Part shown: positions 6,545 through 9,412 of the stretch, piece by piece
How the letters are laid out: the number at the start of each line of letters is the position of its first letter
How positions within the stretch are numbered: position 1 is the first letter of the stretch
Notes under the pieces: generated by a model
Told to the model about the DNA's origin: nothing
Database searches by the model: none
The model's input: only the letters and a program-made list of their open reading frames with translations
Assembly: GCA_030751755.1 (NCBI GenBank)
Contig: JASMFO010000030.1
Span: 1 to 9,412, forward strand
Direction: 5' to 3'
Source: Candidatus Woesearchaeota archaeon
GTDB taxonomy: Archaea > Nanobdellota > Nanobdellia > Woesearchaeales > GW2011-AR4
DNA: 9,412 nt
Program-made: the position numbers and the translations under genes

Positions 6545-6748
6545 ATGGTACTAAGGAATGTTGCTCCATTAAAAGGCGGATATATGATTACAAGCATTGT
6601 TGGATTTCTTGTTTCAGCTTACTATGTATCTGATGTAAGTGCGAGGTGGGGCTTTGCTTTTGCTTTGTTTTTTGTACTTATGTTTGTAGCTTCATTGATA
6701 TCGATGACTTATGGGCCTGATGATGCTATGTATAATGTAGGAAGATAG
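6545..6748 (+). CDS. Small two-span membrane protein, unknown function
   Basis: A 67-residue protein I cannot assign to a named function. After a short head with two basic residues (Arg4, Lys10) it has two predicted membrane helices, about residues 13-30 and 35-56, joined by a very short turn around DVSAR, and a polar tail GPDDAMYNVGR. The short turn implies a helical hairpin with both ends on one side; the positive-inside rule is ambiguous, since Lys and Arg occur in both head and turn. I recall similar short proteins in DPANN genomes but cannot name the family. The start is set by the Shine-Dalgarno at 6533. The stop lies 4 bases from the end of the convergent gene at 6753. Confidence 0.72.
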   Translation: MVLRNVAPLKGGYMITSIVGFLVSAYYVSDVSARWGFAFALFFVLMFVASLISMTYGPDDAMYNVGR

Positions 6749-6752
6749 GTAT

Positions 6753-7055
6753 TTATTTATTAAACATCTCATCAAACTTTGCTTTTGCCTTGTTTTCTTT
6801 CCAGTAAACTTCATGACTAGAGCGTTTTTCAAACAAAGAAATTGCAACATTAAGGATATCTGAATTGGATTCGTTAAGGCCTTTTTCAATTAAAATAGAT
6901 TTAGCATCATCAATGCATTCCTTGAAGAGCTTTATGTTTTCTGCTTTTGATTCTTGCTCTACTGCTTTTTCTTCTTCGTCTGTTAGAGTAATTTCTTCCC
7001 ATTGAGGATATGTGGAAGTTTTGCTAGTTTTTGGAAATGATTTTGAAAATGGCAT
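6753..7055 (-). CDS. Conserved soluble protein of unknown function (DPANN-type)
   Basis: A 100-residue, highly charged protein without signal peptide or membrane segment. The head MPFSKSFPKTSKTSTYPQWEE (residues 1-21, Ser/Thr/Lys-rich then Trp19) is followed by an acidic patch TDEEEKAVEQE (25-35) and helix-forming stretches: 36-58 with ENIKLFKECIDDAK and 62-80 with DILNVAISLFEKR, ending in VYWKENKAKAKFDEMF. I recognise the pattern from memory as a recurrent hypothetical protein of Woesearchaeota-like genomes, but no function is known to me. It may be a small helical adaptor; that is a guess. A TATA-like box 27 bases upstream supports the start and a leaderless message. It is divergent from the MgtC-like gene and convergent with the 67-residue membrane protein. 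Confidence 0.82.
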   Translation of the reverse strand: MPFSKSFPKTSKTSTYPQWEEITLTDEEEKAVEQESKAENIKLFKECIDDAKSILIEKGLNESNSDILNVAISLFEKRSSHEVYWKENKAKAKFDEMFNK

Positions 7056-7077
7056 AATAAGCAGTAAGGGTATATTA

Positions 7078-7085
7078 TTTATAAA
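7078..7085 (-). promoter_or_regulatory. TATA box of the 100-residue protein gene
   Basis: TTTATAAA is centred about 27 bases before the ATG at 7055 on the minus strand, predicting a leaderless transcript. It shares a 94-base divergent intergenic region with the MgtC-like gene. Confidence 0.55.
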
Positions 7086-7118
7086 TTTTCTTAAAAAACC
7101 ATTAAAATAATAAAAAAC

Positions 7119-7126
7119 TATTTAAA
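7119..7126 (+). promoter_or_regulatory. TATA-like box of the MgtC-family gene
   Basis: TATTTAAA is centred about 27 bases before the ATG at 7150. The spacing equals that of the ubiB, nop5, 7055 and HerA-like genes and predicts little or no leader. Confidence 0.5.
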
Positions 7127-7149
7127 CAAATAATAAGATAATAAGGATA

Positions 7150-7554
7150 ATGGTAATTGATACAGAGATTTTACTAAGATTGGTTCTTGCTGTAGTAGCT
7201 GGCGGCATAATTGGTTTTGAGAGAAAGGCAGCAAAAAAACCAGCAGGAGTAAGGACGCAGATGCTTGTCTGTATGGGGGCAGCTTTATTTGTATTGATAA
7301 CTGTAAACACATTTCCAGATGATGCTGGAAGAATAATGGCAGGAGTTGCAACTGGAGTTGGATTTCTTGGAGCAGGAACTATTTTCAGGGCAGAAGACCA
7401 TGTAAAAGGCCTAACAACAGCTGCTTCTATCTGGATAGTTGCAGCTATTGGTTTAGCGATTGGTTTAGGAGAATATGTTCTTGCTGTAGCAACAACAACA
7501 CTTGTAATATTGATATTACAATTAAGCAGGCTAGAATTTTTTAAAGGGACCTAA
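7150..7554 (+). CDS. MgtC/SapB family membrane protein, short form
   Basis: A 134-residue integral membrane protein of the MgtC/SapB family. Family blocks are GGIIGFERKAAKKPAGVRTQ at 18-37 (form GxxIGxER---KPAGLRT), a Gly/Ala-rich helix MLVCMGAALFVLITV (38-52), GVATGVGFLGAGTIF at 65-79 and HVKGLTTAASIW at 84-95. Four hydrophobic segments are seen at about 7-22, 38-53, 63-78 and 92-125 (the last may be two). It holds only the conserved N-terminal domain; the soluble C-terminal domain of virulence-type MgtC is absent. Family members have been tied to magnesium limitation and to modulation of P-type or F-type ATPases in bacteria; substrate and role here are unknown. The stop overlaps the convergent HerA-like gene by 4 bases. 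Confidence 0.92.
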   Translation: MVIDTEILLRLVLAVVAGGIIGFERKAAKKPAGVRTQMLVCMGAALFVLITVNTFPDDAGRIMAGVATGVGFLGAGTIFRAEDHVKGLTTAASIWIVAAIGLAIGLGEYVLAVATTTLVILILQLSRLEFFKGT

Positions 7555-8867
7555 AACTCAAATATCTTTTTCTTTTTTAGGATAATAGAAGGTGTTGCAC
7601 CACCATGCCAGGTGTATCTTGGCCTTACACGCATAGGATATATCTTCTCATTAATATCACCGAATATTAAAGCTGCTCCTTTAACACGGGGAAGATAATT
7701 TAGTTGTGTATCAAGGCCTTCTCTCATGTAGCTCTGCATTAAGGCTCCTAAAGCTTGTGTGTCTATTTTTGCAGTTAGTCTGTGAGAAATAACAATGTCT
7801 GATTGTGTTATAACATCAGTATGAATTTTGCCTGGCTGTTGAGATGCCAGGACCAGGCTTATTCCTGGCTGGCGTCCTTCCCTTAACACAGTAATTAATG
7901 GCTGGGAAGCAACTGTTTTTCCTTTATTTGGCAGGAATTCATGTGCTTCGTCAATGAAAAGCCATATTAATGGTTCTTTATTTTCTTCCTCTTCTCTCTC
8001 GATTAGGTGCGTTTCCTTGTATATTGATTCATATTCTTCTGTTTTCCTTACTATCATCCTCTGCGTAAACATTTTTTGAGCTACAAGACCTATAACTAAT
8101 GCCCTTAATCCCTGTGCTCCTGGAATGTGTGTATAGCAGCTTACATCCAAGACAGTTATCTGTCCAGGAATTACCAGGTCTTCCATTAAAGTTCCTTGTT
8201 TTGAAAAAAGCCCCCAGTGTTTTGCTGATAAGAATCGGTTTTCTGCTGAATCTCTTACTTCCTTTGAAGTGCGATCATCTTTTTGAATTGTTTCAACAAT
8301 ATCATCAATGTCATAATTTTCCTTGCTTTCTTTTAGTGTCTCTGTTACACGCTCAATTAAGGATCCCAGGGGTGTGTTTAAATCAATTTCAAATACTTCA
8401 GACCATTCAAATGCTGACAGTTCTGAAGTCCTTATCGAGAAAGGAAAATCAGTCGGGATGCCTTCTTCCTTGTATTTTCTGTAATAGCCAACAGGGGTAA
8501 AAATATTTACATTCAAAGGTTTTGCTTCCAGGTTCCATTCTTTTAAAAGTTCTTTATCTTCTTTGTTGGGGTATTTCATTGTCCAATAGATTCCCATTGT
8601 GTCAAGCATTATTATCGAGAGATTTTTCCTTATTTCTTCCGGTAGATCGAGCATTGATTCTGCTATTACGCCTAATGTATAGGATTTTCCTGACCCTCTT
8701 TTTCCGACAACAAAAACAACATGGCTTTTTGCAACATCCATTAATATCTTATTTGACAAAGAAGTAGTCTGTCCCATCTTTACATAATGCCTGCCTATTA
8801 AAACTGTTGCTTCGGTTCCGTATTTTTTTGCGTCTTCTGCGTTCCTTCCTATGGTGATATCATACAT
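7551..8867 (-). CDS. HerA-like (DUF87) P-loop ATPase
   Basis: A 438-residue FtsK/HerA-superfamily ATPase, probably hexameric and acting on DNA. Walker A is GKRGSGKS at 55-62 with Lys61; Walker B is IWLFIDEAHEF at 301-311 with Asp306 and Glu307; LREGRQPG at 328-335 supplies a candidate arginine finger, and ASQQP at 341-345 a sensor-like Gln. The N-terminal part (1-50) is shorter than the beta-barrel domain of canonical HerA, and an insert with acidic, low-complexity sequence (REEEENKE, 291-298) precedes Walker B. The end is Lys-rich (KKKKIFEF). HerA usually pairs with the NurA nuclease in end resection; no nurA lies nearby, so a distinct DUF87 paralogue of unknown role is possible. The TATA-like box 27 bases upstream supports the start. 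Confidence 0.88.
   Translation of the reverse strand: MYDITIGRNAEDAKKYGTEATVLIGRHYVKMGQTTSLSNKILMDVAKSHVVFVVGKRGSGKSYTLGVIAESMLDLPEEIRKNLSIIMLDTMGIYWTMKYPNKEDKELLKEWNLEAKPLNVNIFTPVGYYRKYKEEGIPTDFPFSIRTSELSAFEWSEVFEIDLNTPLGSLIERVTETLKESKENYDIDDIVETIQKDDRTSKEVRDSAENRFLSAKHWGLFSKQGTLMEDLVIPGQITVLDVSCYTHIPGAQGLRALVIGLVAQKMFTQRMIVRKTEEYESIYKETHLIEREEEENKEPLIWLFIDEAHEFLPNKGKTVASQPLITVLREGRQPGISLVLASQQPGKIHTDVITQSDIVISHRLTAKIDTQALGALMQSYMREGLDTQLNYLPRVKGAALIFGDINEKIYPMRVRPRYTWHGGATPSIILKKKKIFEF
7567..7578 (+). terminator. Candidate T-rich terminator of the MgtC-family gene
   Basis: Two T-runs, T5 and T6 separated by one C, lie 12 bases after the stop on the plus strand. Archaeal RNA polymerase terminates on such T-rich stretches without a hairpin. 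The same bases are coding on the other strand, where they give the Lys-rich end of the HerA-like protein. Confidence 0.45.
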
Positions 8868-8890
8868 ATTTTTTATTCTTAGATTATTAG

Positions 8891-8898
8891 TATAAAAA
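8891..8898 (-). promoter_or_regulatory. TATA-like box of the HerA-like gene
   Basis: TTTTTATA on the minus strand is centred about 27 bases before the ATG at 8867, giving a nearly leaderless message. It lies after the T-rich end of the upstream gap gene, so the ATPase probably forms its own transcript. Confidence 0.5.
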
Positions 8899-8937
8899 GT
8901 TATTGTATCCTTGCCATAAAAATCATATGAGATTCAA

Positions 8938-8973
8938 TAATAAACAAAAAACATTGAAAAATAAAATAAAAAA
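8938..8973 (-). terminator. T-rich terminator of gap
   Basis: On the minus strand the gap stop codon is followed immediately by T6 (8973-8968), then further T-rich runs and a second T6 at 8951-8946. This is the usual archaeal oligo-T termination signal. No stable hairpin precedes it. Confidence 0.6.
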
Positions 8974-9412
8974 TTAAATAGAATTCTGTTTTTGGGAATT
9001 GTTTATGCCCAAAGATTTATTTGTCATCTCTATTGATTTTTTTCCATCTTTGAATCCAGTTGCTGCTCTGATTGCATCTATGTTTTCAAGGACAACATCA
9101 GATTCCTGGTGAATAGCCTGTAAATAAAATAATTTCTTATTTGTAACACCAACGCCTTCTTCCCAGACACAGATTTCCTGCATGTCTCCTCTTGCGTTTC
9201 CCATGTCTTTGGCAAACTCCATTACTTCGGCTGTAGACCTTACTTTCTCTGCATTTCTTACTACACGAACTCTTGTTGTTTCTTTAAACAGATTTAGGAT
9301 ATCTTCGGCAGCCGCTTCTTTCTTAAGATCAACAATTAAGCTGTGCATGTGCATTAATGTTGTTGGAACTGACATTGCTGTTGTAAATATATTAACATCA
9401 TGCAGAACTGTC
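8974..9412 (-). CDS. gap: Type II (archaeal) glyceraldehyde-3-phosphate dehydrogenase, C-terminal part
   Basis: The last 145 codons of a gene whose start lies beyond the right edge; the frame is open across 9376-9412, adding TVLHDVNIFTTA before MSVPTTLMHMHS. That segment, LHDVNIFTTAMSVPTTLMHM, is the hallmark of the archaeal phosphorylating GAPDH, which oxidises glyceraldehyde 3-phosphate with NAD(P) in central carbon metabolism. Further family blocks are ICVWEEGV, LFYLQAIHQESDVVLENIDA and IRAATG, where the Glu and Asp-rich stretch belongs to the C-terminal catalytic domain. The catalytic Cys lies upstream and is not seen. The protein ends with a short extra tail (SLGINNSQKQNSI) after the usual end near LGI. 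The Met at 9375 is internal, not a start. Confidence 0.94.
   Translation of the reverse strand, partial: TVLHDVNIFTTAMSVPTTLMHMHSLIVDLKKEAAAEDILNLFKETTRVRVVRNAEKVRSTAEVMEFAKDMGNARGDMQEICVWEEGVGVTNKKLFYLQAIHQESDVVLENIDAIRAATGFKDGKKSIEMTNKSLGINNSQKQNSI

Noticed and set aside
7118..7351. Minus-strand frames of 77 and 62 codons
   Set aside because: Both are antisense to the MgtC-family gene, which has strong family motifs; the hydrophobic look is the complement of that gene's codons.
8099..8500. A 133-codon plus-strand open frame
   Set aside because: It lies wholly inside the HerA-like gene on the opposite strand and encodes a Leu/Pro/Cys-rich sequence without family motifs, as expected of an antisense shadow.
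9373..9375. ATG at 9375 as start of the gap fragment
   Set aside because: The frame stays open to the window edge with residues that match the type II GAPDH sequence, so this Met is internal.
1..9412. CRISPR array, insertion sequence, tRNA or rRNA gene
   Set aside because: I saw no spaced direct repeats, transposase-like frame, inverted-repeat ends, cloverleaf or rRNA-like segment; nearly all bases are in recognised genes.

Overview
The window reads as a gene-dense, AT-rich piece of an archaeal chromosome, most likely from a DPANN archaeon of the Woesearchaeota/Pacearchaeota kind. Support: an adjacent Nop5-fibrillarin pair (archaeal C/D box RNP core), an archaeal/eukaryotic-type tryptophanyl-tRNA synthetase, the C-terminal part of an archaeal type II glyceraldehyde-3-phosphate dehydrogenase, a HerA-like DUF87 ATPase, a class III (prepilin-like) signal in a small anchored protein, and TATA boxes placed about 27 nt ahead of start codons, as in leaderless archaeal transcripts. 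The lineage is inferred from protein flavour; no rRNA gene is present.

Layout. Positions 1-2717 are a minus-strand cluster transcribed right to left: cutA, a prepilin-like anchored protein, an AarF/UbiB-family kinase-like protein, and a small phasin-like protein that runs off the left edge. Positions 2718-2907 are a divergent intergenic region holding promoters and an unexplained segment of higher GC. Positions 2908-6748 are plus-strand: nop5, fibrillarin (flpA), ribulose-phosphate 3-epimerase (rpe), trpS and a 67-residue two-span membrane protein. A 100-residue soluble protein of unknown function (6753-7055, minus) converges on the latter with a 4-base gap. A short MgtC/SapB-family membrane protein (7150-7554, plus) diverges from it and overlaps, tail to tail by 4 bases, a HerA-like ATPase (7551-8867, minus). 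The type II gap gene (8974 to beyond 9412, minus) closes the window.

How the genes relate. Nop5 and fibrillarin are partners in the 2'-O-methylation sRNP and are co-transcribed with rpe. UbiB and the phasin-like protein are 17 bases apart and probably co-expressed; a membrane or lipid role is an inference. The remaining genes look like ordinary housekeeping or lineage-specific genes. Start signals fall into two classes: five transcription-unit first genes have a TATA-like box centred about 27 nt before the ATG and little or no leader, while the phasin-like gene and the 67-residue membrane protein have clear Shine-Dalgarno sequences.

No mobile element, CRISPR array, tRNA or rRNA was seen, and I did not find a clear new multi-gene system. 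The items most worth a second look are the 2787-2867 intergenic element, the UbiB/phasin pair, and substituted active-site residues in Rpe (a metal-ligand His replaced by Gln) and TrpRS (HFGT in place of HIGH).
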